A stretch of 64,000 bases of DNA from NCBI RefSeq assembly GCF_019457515.1, contig NZ_CP080421.1:186001-250000 (forward strand), in the 5' to 3' direction. Source of the DNA: Shewanella mesophila. Its GTDB lineage: Bacteria; Pseudomonadota; Gammaproteobacteria; Enterobacterales; Shewanellaceae. Shown piece after piece: positions 53,404-61,310 of this stretch. Made by a program: the position numbers and the translations under genes. Every line of letters starts with the position of its first letter. Positions within the stretch are counted from its first letter, which is position 1. Under the pieces are notes generated by a model. That model was not told where the DNA came from. It was given only the letters and a program-made list of their open reading frames with translations, and did no database searches.

Positions 53404-54055
53404 ATGCTGCTCCGTTAATTATTTAGAGAAAAAGATTAATACGTTCACTTTCGGAATAGATTTTATAACTGTAATAAATATAAAAAATTGAACTGTGTCT
53501 AGTTTTTAATTCTGTGTAGAAAATAATTTAAAAACATTATTCATTTGTTAAAACCCTTTATTACTTAAATATGATAATCTAAACTATGTGGCGTGAATAA
53601 TTATTCTTTTTACTTGTCTTTTGCGCTCAAATCATCATCCATTGCTTGGTTTTTATTCACTATTTTTACCTTTTTATTGTATGGTGTGGCTTTGTTTTTC
53701 TGTTTTCCTTTTCTCATATTTTTCAAATATGAAATTAATGTTTTTTATTTCTCAATAACGGATTAGAAGATTTGTAGATTTATACCGTGTTATTGTTGTG
53801 ATTATGTTTGTTTTTTGGTTTGTTCTTGGTTGATCCTTTTGGTTTGAGGTTTGAGTATTCATAAAACATGTTTTGATTCTCCAAAAATATTGCTTGTCTA
53901 CAAATAACCTTCTGCAATTTAGTTGAGCTACAGTAAGCCGATCTTCGAATGAAAATCTTGGTTTGATTAGGGCTAAATGCTGCTAACGTTACTAGGTTAG
54001 AATCGGACCCAGATATGAGTATGAAATTTAAGTTCACTGTTTAACAGGAGGGAGC
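53404..54055. other. AT-rich region between speFL and the DUF1232 gene
   Basis: About 650 bp of strongly AT-rich sequence separating two divergent units. It should contain the speF operon promoter on the minus strand, but I could not single out hexamers against the background. An open frame on the minus strand at 53780-54037 has no start signal and a low-complexity Lys/Asn end; I do not call it a gene. The plus-strand end carries AGGAGGGAGC, the strong ribosome-binding site of the next gene. Confidence 0.5.
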
Positions 54056-54382
54056 ATGACCCAACAAGATTATAGTGATGAGAGTTTTTGGCAAAAAGTT
54101 AAACAGTTTGCTAAGCAAGCAGGGCGTGAGGTGATAGAGAATGCCTTGTGTTTATATTATGCTGCGCAACGACCCGATACCCCTAAGTGGGCGAAAACCG
54201 TGATATTTGGCGCTTTGGCTTATTTTATTGCGCCGATAGATGCGATTCCTGACCTTACGCCTTTTGTTGGCTTTACCGATGATTTGGGAGCGCTGGCAGC
54301 TGCGTTAGCTATGGTAAGCGTCTATGTGGATGACAATGTCAAAAACCAAGCCGCAGAAAAGACCGCCGCCTGGTTTGATTGA
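54056..54382 (+). CDS. DUF1232 (YkvA-like) small membrane protein
   Basis: A 108-residue protein with the DUF1232 signature: LCLYYAAQRPDTPKWAK, a hydrophobic segment AKTVIFGALAYFIAPIDAIPDLTPFVGFTDDLGAL (in part) with the conserved PIDAIPDL-x5-GFTDD. The function of the family is unknown. A very strong AGGAGG precedes the ATG. It converges on lpxL with 11 nt between the stops. Confidence 0.82.
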   Translation: MTQQDYSDESFWQKVKQFAKQAGREVIENALCLYYAAQRPDTPKWAKTVIFGALAYFIAPIDAIPDLTPFVGFTDDLGALAAALAMVSVYVDDNVKNQAAEKTAAWFD

Positions 54383-54393
54383 TTCTGCGGTGC

Positions 54394-55323
54394 TTAATAG
54401 AGTGACGCTTCACCTTCAGGGCGATTTTTAAAGCGGCGATGCAGCCACATATATTGCCCCGGCGCTTCCATGATAGATGTTTCTACAATTTTATTGATAA
54501 ACCGAGCACCGGCCTCGGGGTCATGCTTGGGAAACTGATCAATGAGCGGCGCTTTTATGGTGAGCGTGTAATCTCCGTTGTCGTTATTACGCACCATTAC
54601 GAGCGGCACAATCGCACAGTCTGATCCATCGACCAGTATGCTAGTACCTGTGGTCGTGCAGGCATTCTCAACTGCGAACAATGGCGCAAAGGCCGAACGC
54701 CTGCGGCCGTAATCATGGTCCGGCGCATACCAGAGACGCTCGCCATTATTTAATGACTCCAGCATGAATTTGATATTTTTTCTATCGATTAAGGTATGCC
54801 CACCACGAGATCGGCCCTGATATTGAAAGTAGTCGAAGCAGGGGTTGTTGTTAGGGCGGTAAACGCCCATGCCTGAGATATGTAGGCCAAAGGCGCGGGC
54901 ACCTAACTCAAGGTTGAGGGAATGCACCGCGACTAACAAGACACCGCGCCCCTCGGCAGCCAGCTTATCGATGTGTTTTGTCCCTTTAATGGTGACATGT
55001 TTTGCCACTCTAGCGTCGGACCAAAACCACGCCATGCCAGTTTCAAACAGCGCTAAGCCTGTGTTATCAATATTCTCTTTAACCAAGCGTTCACGCTCAT
55101 CGACACTCATCTGTGGAAAACAGATTGCTAAGTTACGTTCGATGGTCTTGCGGCGGCCTTTCATAAAACTAATCGCAAGACGCCCAAGCATTTTTCCCAG
55201 CCGAATTTGGACAACGTAGGGAAGGAGGCTGCAAAGGTAACTCGTGCCGACGAGCAGCAGAACTCCCCAATATTTGGGATGCAGCAGTGCAATTGAAAAT
55301 GTCGGCGCGATGTATTTACTCAT
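54394..55323 (-). CDS. lpxL: LpxL/LpxP-type lipid A acyltransferase
   Basis: Adds a secondary acyl chain to Kdo2-lipid IVA at the inner membrane. The 309-residue protein has one N-terminal membrane helix, the catalytic HSLNLE (HX4E motif, family HX4D/E), GVYRPNNNP, RSRGG and WYAPDHDYG followed by FAPLFAV, all LpxL-like. The choice between lauroyl and palmitoleoyl donors cannot be read from the sequence. Confidence 0.88.
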   Translation of the reverse strand: MSKYIAPTFSIALLHPKYWGVLLLVGTSYLCSLLPYVVQIRLGKMLGRLAISFMKGRRKTIERNLAICFPQMSVDERERLVKENIDNTGLALFETGMAWFWSDARVAKHVTIKGTKHIDKLAAEGRGVLLVAVHSLNLELGARAFGLHISGMGVYRPNNNPCFDYFQYQGRSRGGHTLIDRKNIKFMLESLNNGERLWYAPDHDYGRRRSAFAPLFAVENACTTTGTSILVDGSDCAIVPLVMVRNNDNGDYTLTIKAPLIDQFPKHDPEAGARFINKIVETSIMEAPGQYMWLHRRFKNRPEGEASLY

Positions 55324-55481
55324 AATAGAATGGGGTTTATTGATTAAGGCATGATATTTGGTTCAAGATTATACGCAGTTGCCGAGTAAGGATCTCAGAT
55401 ATATCGGTGCCTATTTATTCAGTTTTAATTTATCTGGCTGTGGTACTGTTTTTGATTACCTTAATGGAGAGCAAAAATAAA

Positions 55482-56060
55482 ATGAAAAAACAGTTACCTC
55501 TGTTGGTTGCACTATCGACCATGTGTGCGATGCCAGTGATGGCGGCTAGCATTGAGCAAAATGCATTTTTTGACAAGATTGCAGCACATTGTGGCAAGGC
55601 CTTTGAAGGCGTTGTGACCGCTGGCAACAGCGCGGATTCGGCGTTTAGTGGCAAGAAGTTAGTCATGCATGTGCGCGAGTGCAGTGACAAGGAGTTAAAA
55701 GTGCCATTTCATGTGGGAGATGATCATTCGCGTACCTGGGTGATCACTAAAACCGATTTAGGGCTTAGGTTAAAGCATGACCATCGTCATCAAGATGGCA
55801 CTGAAGACAAGGTCACTATGTATGGTGGCGATACCATAGATAATGGCACTGCGGAGTTACAATCCTTCCCGGTTGACCAATTTTCTATTGATAACTTCAC
55901 CCAGAATGGCCTTAGCCAGTCGGTCACCAATGTGTGGCATGTGGGGATTTCTGACACCAGCTATCTGTATCGACTCACCCGAGAAAATCGTGACTTTAAA
56001 GTAGAGTTTGATTTGACCAAACCTGTGGCGTTGCCGCCAACGCCATGGGGGCACAAATAG
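55482..56060 (+). CDS. Secreted protein of unknown function
   Basis: I do not recognise the family. The product from the ATG at 55482 is 192 residues with a clear signal peptide (MKKQLPLLVALSTMCAMPVMA). The mature part has two Cys (HCGKAF and VRECSD) about 35 residues apart, which could form a disulfide, and a His/Asp-rich stretch KHDHRHQDGTEDK near residue 110. In-frame ATG codons upstream (55464, 55407) would place a second hydrophobic segment before the signal, which is less likely. Confidence 0.65.
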   Translation: MKKQLPLLVALSTMCAMPVMAASIEQNAFFDKIAAHCGKAFEGVVTAGNSADSAFSGKKLVMHVRECSDKELKVPFHVGDDHSRTWVITKTDLGLRLKHDHRHQDGTEDKVTMYGGDTIDNGTAELQSFPVDQFSIDNFTQNGLSQSVTNVWHVGISDTSYLYRLTRENRDFKVEFDLTKPVALPPTPWGHK

Positions 56061-56139
56061 CCTTGCAATGAAGGCTGGGCATTTTCTGTACGCCTGGCCG
56101 AATTGGTATTGAGTGGGGATTAGAAGGTCACACCTTTGC

Positions 56140-56460
56140 TGGTATTAATCGTCTGTCCGGCGGGTGTAGTACATGGAAGCACCAATGTCGTGATCACAGG
56201 GAAGTGAGGGAACGACGAATGTGCAAGCACTCTTTTGGCTCGGTGAGTGAAGCGTAGTTTCGTGCTTACGAACTGGCTTTTAGATAGGGATATCGTTGTG
56301 AGTACTTCCATGTGGGCTCTGCGAAATCATCTGACCTCCAAGGACGGAGGGAATGCCGAAAAATGTCTGGAACATTCTCGGCCATGATTTCGAAGGCCAA
56401 AACCGCGCTTACACAGGGTTATTTTATCTCTTCGATTTAGCTTCACTTGATACGAATAAT
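56140..56460 (-). repeat. Dispersed repeat, most complete copy (left of the cassette array)
   Basis: Read on the minus strand from 56460, it contains in order the blocks AAATCGAAGAGATAAAAT, CATGGCCGAGAATG...GACATTTTTCGGCATT, GGAGGTCAGATG, ACAACGATATCCCTATCTA plus AAAGCCAGTTCG, CTACGCTTCACT and CGCCGGACAG. Each block recurs in one or both copies to the right of the cassette array (59886-60140 and 60226-60480), which are on the plus strand. No convincing protein is encoded. It looks like a non-autonomous intergenic repeat family. Confidence 0.65.
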
Positions 56461-57085
56461 GAGTAAAAAGCTAACGTGCTTTTGCCCCCATTGTGATTTA
56501 GCACCTTGTCTGTGGAGCAGTTACAAGCAGACTTTCTCGCCTAGAATTTTTCATCCATTTCAGTCAAATACTGCAACGCATTTGCAATGCCTAAAAGCTG
56601 GACAGGGATACAGTCATATTCAATTTATGACGATTTCTATGTTAACTTCGTGCGCGTTTTCACATTTCATTATGAATAAATTCATTTAAAATCATGCGCA
56701 TATAAAGACCATGGGTTAGATAATAGGTTTGAAAAACGCGCATGCGCACTAATAAAATGTTCTTGACCTGCGGTAGACGATTTTTAGCAAAAAAGAAGTG
56801 ATATTTAAGTCTAGCCGAAGGAATAGATAGAGCCAAACGGGATGGAAGAAACGCCTCATTTATGATAGCTTGAAGGCACTTGCTAAGGCTCGTAAAGCGA
56901 AGCTTTCAAAGAGACCTGCAATTGACTTCAAGTAAAGCAGCGATGCTTCCCTCACGCCGCAGGGGGCATCAATTAAGCCCCAAGGGCATGGAATAAGAGC
57001 TCACGGATTGAGTAGCGATAACCTCCTCTCTCCGAAAGTAAAGAACAACCCGTTACACGAGACCTTCGGCTCGTGAACTAAATCG
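56461..57085. other. Region between the left repeat and the first cassette
   Basis: No supported gene. There are short open frames on both strands, none with a ribosome-binding site or family resemblance. A 34-codon frame ending at 56935 (KKRLIYDSLKALAKARK) could be the tail of a lost gene but cannot be identified. No integrase gene is present. The last 50 nt form the remnant attC listed separately. Confidence 0.45.
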
Positions 57086-57091
57086 TTATGC
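57040..57091 (+). other. Possible attC remnant at the left end of the cassette array
   Basis: The hairpin CACGAG/CTCGTG (around 57056-57076) is followed by AACTAAATCGTTATGC, whose GTTATGC (57085-57091) has the form of an attC R' box. The site is shorter than normal and its left half is weak, so this call rests mainly on the following cassette. Confidence 0.4.
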
Positions 57092-57131
57092 GCCCAGATC
57101 TGCGTCCATGTTTTGCATAATGAGGTGAGTA

Positions 57132-57671
57132 TTGGAATTAATCGAAAAGAAGTTAAGAGACACTCCTGAAGACCACAAGAAGTACTTAAAACGGTTAAGT
57201 GAATATATAAGATACCTGATTGAAAACGGTCGAATACTGGAAGCCAAACATTTCTTTAATAAACTACAAGAGGTTAAACCTAGTCATATAAAAACAATAA
57301 TCCTAGGTTACGAACTTGCCATTAAGACCTTTGATAATGAATCAGTTGTGTTGTTCGATCGTGCCTTATATGACAGCAAGCATGATGAAGAGTTACTGTT
57401 AAGAATGAGGCTAAAATATTATTATTCCGTGAATAATGAAAAGCAGTTCACAGACCTTGTTGAGTATCTTCTTTTTGAAAGGAGTATAAAGACTGAAACT
57501 TTTCACCTTATCGGTGAGTTAGTGATTACTCAAAATACATACAAGCCCATATCTATCCTAGTCAACTATCTTAAAAGTAAGAACCAAATGCTTCATAAAC
57601 AGGTTGAAGGGCGGGTTCGTGGAATTGTCCTCCAGAAGCTTGCTGATACTTTAGCGGAATCACGAAAATGA
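57132..57671 (+). CDS. TPR-like helical protein of unknown function (cassette 1, first gene)
   Basis: I do not recognise a named family. The 179-residue product is almost entirely alpha-helical in character, with helix pairs such as IRYLIENGRILEAKHFFNKL and a second unit ELAIKTFDNESVVLFDRAL that resemble TPR repeats, which usually mediate protein contacts. The start is TTG with GAGGTGAG 6 nt upstream. Its end overlaps the next gene by 4 nt (ATGA), so the two are translated together and probably work as a pair. Confidence 0.6.
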   Translation: MELIEKKLRDTPEDHKKYLKRLSEYIRYLIENGRILEAKHFFNKLQEVKPSHIKTIILGYELAIKTFDNESVVLFDRALYDSKHDEELLLRMRLKYYYSVNNEKQFTDLVEYLLFERSIKTETFHLIGELVITQNTYKPISILVNYLKSKNQMLHKQVEGRVRGIVLQKLADTLAESRK

Positions 57672-58651
57672 AATCATATTTGATTGTCAAAGTTCTTGAA
57701 ATGGCGAGCGTTTGTTTGCCTACGACAACGGTGTATTCGAATGTTGAATTGCGCTCTTCAAGCGTAGATTCGCCAGAAGAAGTTTATTCACTTGAAGCAT
57801 GTGCCAAGAAGTTGAATCTTGATTTTGATAAATATCGTCACTGTGCTCGTATAGCTACGATTGTAGATAGCAATGCGCTAGAAACTGCTGTTTCTTGCGC
57901 AGAAAGTAGATTCGAAGAAATTTTAGATCTTAAATCAATAGAAGTACCTATCTCTAATTATGCTCTGTCATCCATTGGCTTTGTAAAAGACCTTGACACA
58001 GGAAAGTTGCATGAACTGAAGCAATCGAAGCACCAACCGACTATGTCATTTATGACTCATCAAGGAAATACACAAAGAGTAGATGTCACTCACTGCATCC
58101 TAGCCCAAAACTCTGAACTAAGTGAGCGATACTTGCGATCTTTACATTGGTTTAGAAACAGTAAACACGAGAATAATCCTCAGTTGAAAATTCTTTTTAA
58201 CTGGTTTGCAGTAGAAGCTCTGTTAAAAGAATCGGAAAAGGACAATGTTGCTGTATATATTAGGTGGTTTCTAGGCTTTCCTAATGGAAAGGCTGGGACT
58301 CTAGTTGATAATAGAATTCTGAGAGAGCTAGAGAGTCATAAGAATTACCTTTTTTGGAAGAAGGAATTGGTAAATGTGCTAGAAAAAATACGTATATTCA
58401 GAAATGACTCTGCGCATCATGGCTTCAGATCTATTGATTTTACACCTGCGCAATTAGAGCTTTATAGTCAGGTGATGGTTTATGGAGTCACACGTTGTCA
58501 GGGAGCAGTGCAAACTGCAATTTTAAATGGGGTTAAGTCAGTGCAAGAATTCAAAGACTATATGCCAACAATTTTTGAGTATAATCAGTACTTAATAAAT
58601 GATGTGCATGGGAGTATTTTGCTTAGTTTACATAGGCTTAGAATCGCATAA
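57668..58651 (+). CDS. HEPN-domain-like protein, putative ribonuclease (cassette 1, second gene)
   Basis: The 327-residue product has an N-terminal region of unknown type (about 1-150) and a helical C-terminal region from about 155. The latter contains LFNWFAVEALL (about 176-186) and RNDSAHHG, giving Arg245-x4-His250. The R-N-x3-H form is the catalytic signature of HEPN ribonucleases found in toxin-antitoxin and antiphage systems, and the AVEALL helix resembles the first HEPN helix of ApeA-type proteins. Coupled to a TPR-like partner inside an integron cassette, it fits a two-component defence or toxin module. This is inference from motifs. Confidence 0.6.
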   Translation: MKSYLIVKVLEMASVCLPTTTVYSNVELRSSSVDSPEEVYSLEACAKKLNLDFDKYRHCARIATIVDSNALETAVSCAESRFEEILDLKSIEVPISNYALSSIGFVKDLDTGKLHELKQSKHQPTMSFMTHQGNTQRVDVTHCILAQNSELSERYLRSLHWFRNSKHENNPQLKILFNWFAVEALLKESEKDNVAVYIRWFLGFPNGKAGTLVDNRILRELESHKNYLFWKKELVNVLEKIRIFRNDSAHHGFRSIDFTPAQLELYSQVMVYGVTRCQGAVQTAILNGVKSVQEFKDYMPTIFEYNQYLINDVHGSILLSLHRLRIA

Positions 58652-58741
58652 CAAAGCATTTAAGAGTGATTCGCAACGCTTGGCATTTTCGCTTCGCTCA
58701 AGTATAACCAAGCGTCGCTCACACCTTAATGCGGCGTTAGC
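58649..58741 (+). other. attC recombination site after cassette 1
   Basis: The site begins in the stop codon of the HEPN-like gene (TAACAAAG) and ends GGCGTTAG. GCATTTAAG on the left pairs with CTTAATGC on the right, leaving one extra base, as in the attC L boxes. The inner arms GTGA...ACGCTTGG and CCAAGCGT...TCAC pair further, leaving a terminal loop of about 24 nt. This is the imperfect hairpin of an integron attC site; crossover would be at G^TTAG (58736). Confidence 0.82.
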
Positions 58742-58766
58742 TTTCACAAGCATGAAAGGAGATTTA

Positions 58767-59282
58767 ATGAAAAATAGATTGTTATTCGCGTTGCTAGCTA
58801 CGTTTGGATTTAGTGGTGCAGCGTTATCAGATAGTAATAACCAGAGAAGCATAGAGGAAATAAGGTCAGTAGTTGAGGTCTTTCGAGTTTCAATAATTCA
58901 GAAAGATAAAGAAAGGTTTAAGTCTTTATTTTATAGCGATAACATTCCATTTATTGCGGTGTTTAGTGATGAAATGCTTGACCTTAAAAGAAAAGAAAAT
59001 CCGAATTATCCTCGCTCCGTAGATTTTGGAAAATTCGGTTCTCCAATTGAGAGAATGATTTCTGATGAAGAAGAGCAAGAAGAGAAAATCTGGAATGTTC
59101 AGATTGAAACTGATGGATACCTAGGCTCCGTCCATTTCAATTATAGTGACCATGTAGATGGTTATAAACGTGCATGGGGAACTGAAGCTTGGGATCTAGT
59201 TAAAGAAGACACAGGTTGGAAAATAGTGTCGGTGACGTTTACTGTTACGGAAAATACGGAACCCAATGAGAATAAAAGCTAA
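58767..59282 (+). CDS. Secreted NTF2-like (SnoaL-type) protein (cassette 2)
   Basis: A 171-residue protein with signal peptide MKNRLLFALLATFGFSGAALS. The mature part looks like the cone-shaped NTF2/SnoaL fold: an initial helix EIRSVVEVFRVSIIQKDKERF, then a strand pair, and the closing strands WDLVKEDTGWKIVSVTFTV. Members range from enzymes to binding proteins; no active-site pattern is evident. AAAGGAG lies 6 nt before the ATG. An open frame continues upstream through the attC site but is not translated as gene. Confidence 0.65.
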   Translation: MKNRLLFALLATFGFSGAALSDSNNQRSIEEIRSVVEVFRVSIIQKDKERFKSLFYSDNIPFIAVFSDEMLDLKRKENPNYPRSVDFGKFGSPIERMISDEEEQEEKIWNVQIETDGYLGSVHFNYSDHVDGYKRAWGTEAWDLVKEDTGWKIVSVTFTVTENTEPNENKS

Positions 59283-59320
59283 CCAGCGGCTTAAATTCGC
59301 TCCGCTCCGTCGGACGTTAG
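59280..59320 (+). other. Shortened attC-like site after cassette 2
   Basis: The sequence from the stop codon TAACCAGCGGCTTAAA to GTCGGACGTTAG is 41 bp. It has the left half of one attC and the right end of another, with TCGCTCCGCTCC between, a motif frequent in attC stems. It is shorter than working attC sites and probably has an internal deletion. Confidence 0.55.
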
Positions 59321-59336
59321 ATTACCAGAAGGAAAA

Positions 59337-59768
59337 TTGGCATTGGTAGATATTTTAAAAGCAAGTTCCTTACACGCACCCAGCATCCAAATTTTGCTAC
59401 ATCAGCTTGGATATCAATGCAATACTGCAGAAATAGTCTCAGCCATAGACTCGTCAGATGCTAATTCAGGTTTATTTGTTGCAATAAGTCATGGCAACGT
59501 AGTCGGTTTTATGTCACTTATTTACTTTTTCTATTTTCCTCTTCAAAGGCGTAATTGTCGTATAACTGCGATTGTTGTAGATGAATACGCTAGAGGTAAT
59601 GGTATCGGGAAAAAGTTAATCAACCATGCACTCGCTAAAGCAAGAAGTCTTTCCTGCGCGCAGCTAGAAGTAACAACATCTTTAGTTCGCGAAGCAACTC
59701 AGGCATATTATGAGCGTACTGGTTTTATCAAGTCATCGTTCAGGTACTATTTAGACGTTGGCATCTAA
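59337..59768 (+). CDS. GNAT-family N-acetyltransferase (cassette 3)
   Basis: A 143-residue acetyltransferase with acetyl-CoA motif A AIVVDEYARGNGIGKKLI (the R-G-N-G-I-G pyrophosphate loop) and the C-terminal AYYERTGFIKSSFRYYL. The substrate is unknown; such cassettes often encode detoxifying or resistance enzymes. The start is TTG behind AAGGA. It is the last recognisable cassette gene. Confidence 0.8.
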   Translation: MALVDILKASSLHAPSIQILLHQLGYQCNTAEIVSAIDSSDANSGLFVAISHGNVVGFMSLIYFFYFPLQRRNCRITAIVVDEYARGNGIGKKLINHALAKARSLSCAQLEVTTSLVREATQAYYERTGFIKSSFRYYLDVGI

Positions 59769-59850
59769 CAATCTGCTGTAGTCGCTCGCAGGCTCGCTGG
59801 GACGTAAACACATGGGCTGCGTCGCTTCTAATTTTGGCTCATAGAAATTT
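59766..59850 (+). other. Partial attC-like site after cassette 3
   Basis: The stop codon of the acetyltransferase gene opens TAACAATCTGCTGTAGTCGCTCGC, the usual left half of an attC. No matching right half ending GTTAG is found, so the array probably ended here by deletion or by the arrival of the repeats that follow. Confidence 0.4.
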
Positions 59851-59885
59851 TTATATGAAATTCACCTGATAAAGCCGACGACCTA

Positions 59886-60140
59886 AAACATTTTTGTCTA
59901 AAAACGATTTAGCTTTGACTGCCTTGTGGTACGAAATAAGGTCAAATCGAAGAGGTAGAAAACTCGGTGCAGATGCGGCTGCGGACGTTGATGGCATGGC
60001 CGAAAATGCTCCCGACATTTATCGGCATTACCTACATCCATGTAGGTCAGATGCCATCGTCGAGCCTCCACGGATGGATTCACGGCGTGTAGCAGCAGTA
60101 TCTGCACATTCCTCGCCGGACAGGCGATTAGTTACAATGA
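59886..60140 (+). repeat. Dispersed repeat, second copy (right of the cassette array)
   Basis: Shares with the left copy (in reverse orientation) the blocks GGTCAAATCGAAGAGGTAGA, CATGGCCGAAAATGC...GACATTTATCGGCATT, GTAGGTCAGATG and CGCCGGACAGGCGATTA. It lacks the CCCTATCTAAAAGCCAG block. Its first 110 nt are also directly repeated, with divergence, at 60226. Open frames here appear incidental. Confidence 0.6.
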
Positions 60141-60225
60141 AGATACAAATTTCAAAGACACTCTACCAACGCTAATTCAGCCAAATGTTATAAGCCAAAA
60201 ATGCCAACACCTTCATTCGAAGGTA

Positions 60226-60480
60226 AATCCACTTTTGTCCAAAAACGACTTAACTCTAGATTGTCCGAGTGATACTCGTAAGGTCAAATCAAAGAGATAA
60301 AATGACTCAGTGTAGATGCGGCTGAGGCCGTCGATTTCAGGGATTAAATTCATGGGAGGGTTTACAACGATATCCCTATCTAAAAGCCAGTTCGGCAATC
60401 CCTGCCTCTCGTTCGTGTGCTCGAAGCTACGCTTCACTTACCGTGCCGAGGAAGTGCCTGCACGTTAAGGTCGTTCTTTC
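60226..60480 (+). repeat. Dispersed repeat, third copy (right of the cassette array)
   Basis: Begins like the second copy (TTTTGTCCAAAAACGACTTA, then AAGGTCAAATCAAAGAGATA). It then skips the central block and continues with ACAACGATATCCCTATCTA, AAAGCCAGTTCG and CTACGCTTCACTTACCG, matching the left copy in reverse. The left copy therefore contains what the two right copies hold between them. Confidence 0.6.
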
Positions 60481-60611
60481 ATATCAGCACTTGCAGTAAG
60501 CAATCGACAAACCATCAAGCAATGGTTTCAAACCAAGCGTTTAAATGATGATTCGAATAGAAGTTCAAATTAAAGAAGTAGGGAGCTATCTTGCTCCCTA
60601 CTAGATGATAA

Positions 60612-61190
60612 CTATTTGGGGTCGAAGGTGAAGGATTGTCCTGCGAGCGCAGCTTCATACATCAGGCCACCTTTGGCGGCGGTAAACACCGCCATGCCAT
60701 TGATGTAGGCCGCGCTTGCAGCCTTGTTGCTGCCAGCTTGTCCTGCACCCGCCGAGTTACCAGTGGTCCCCACTTGTGCATTGGCGCCGACGTTAATCGC
60801 TACTGCCGATGCATTTGCGCTGAACTCGAAACTGCCGCTAGTGAACTCTTCATAAGCTTTGGCATTCTTGAAGAAGATGATTTCGCTGTAGGCTTGCCCG
60901 CCCAACTGGAAGCCAATCGACAGTTGCGACAAGCTGGTGTCGCCAGTGTGGACTCTGCCTTTATAGACTCGACCTTTACCGTAGGCCGCACCTATGCCTA
61001 TGCCGCCTTTGCCAACGGTAGGGAAGATGGCATAACCATAAGCGGTATTAAAAAATTGCTGGGTGTCTGGGGCTTTTTTGAAACTGTTTATGGCTTCGCC
61101 ATAGCCATCAGCAGCAAGCGAAACTTGAGAGAAGAGCAAGCTAAACAAGACGCAACAGCCAGTCGCCAAGGTTGATATTAACTTTTTCAT
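60612..61190 (-). CDS. YSC84/SYLF-domain lipid-binding-type secreted protein
   Basis: The 192-residue protein has a signal peptide ending SLAA and a SYLF domain: GYAIFPTVGKGGIGIGAAYGKGRVY (in part), then SLSQLSIGFQLGGQAYSEIIFF and the C-terminal FTAAKGGLMYEAALAGQSF. SYLF proteins bind phosphoinositides in eukaryotes; bacterial members are poorly understood and periplasmic. GGAGAT precedes the ATG at 61190. Confidence 0.82.
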   Translation of the reverse strand: MKKLISTLATGCCVLFSLLFSQVSLAADGYGEAINSFKKAPDTQQFFNTAYGYAIFPTVGKGGIGIGAAYGKGRVYKGRVHTGDTSLSQLSIGFQLGGQAYSEIIFFKNAKAYEEFTSGSFEFSANASAVAINVGANAQVGTTGNSAGAGQAGSNKAASAAYINGMAVFTAAKGGLMYEAALAGQSFTFDPK

Positions 61191-61259
61191 TTTGATCTCC
61201 AATCATTTGGGTCTGTTTAGCATACGCTCAGATGGATAATAATTGAATGACACCTGATT

Positions 61260-61288
61260 AAAAAAGCACCTAAAAAGGTGCTTTTTCA
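61260..61288 (-). terminator. Rho-independent terminator after the S9 peptidase gene
   Basis: The stem AAAAAGCACCT/AGGTGCTTTTT (61261-61271 with 61276-61286) around AAAA has an A run on the left, which reads as a T-tail on the minus strand. It lies directly after the S9 peptidase gene. Confidence 0.8.
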
Positions 61289-61310
61289 TAGTTTGTCAGT
61301 TTAGGTTAAG

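Larger units (their letters stand above)
57086..59850 (+). mobile_element. Integron gene-cassette array without integrase (three cassettes)
   Basis: Three plus-strand cassettes follow each other, each with one short transcription unit whose stop codon is the first base of an attC-like site. Cassette 1 runs from about 57086 to 58736, cassette 2 from 58737 to 59316, and cassette 3 starts at 59317. The site after cassette 1 is a full attC; the other two are shortened. No tyrosine integrase lies in the window, so this is a cluster of attC sites lacking an integrase. Inverted repeats flank the array. Confidence 0.75.

Noticed and set aside
53780..54037. 85-codon minus-strand open frame in the AT-rich gap
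   Set aside because: It has no ribosome-binding site, a low-complexity Lys/Asn/His end, and no family resemblance.
56447..56689. 80-codon plus-strand open frame left of the cassette array
   Set aside because: It begins inside the repeat copy, its composition is not protein-like, and it has no start signal.
56831..56935. 34-codon frame ending in a basic peptide (KKRLIYDSLKALAKARK)
   Set aside because: It could be the tail of a lost gene, but it is too short and unmatched to be named.
58599..58766. N-terminal extension of the NTF2-like protein through the attC site
   Set aside because: The open frame merely reads through the attC hairpin; the signal peptide and ribosome-binding site place the start at 58767.
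59894..60437. Open frames on both strands right of the acetyltransferase gene
   Set aside because: They fall within the two repeat copies and differ between the copies as non-coding sequence would.
56461..60611. Integron integrase or transposase gene near the cassette array
   Set aside because: I looked on both strands for a tyrosine integrase or transposase frame of suitable size and found none.
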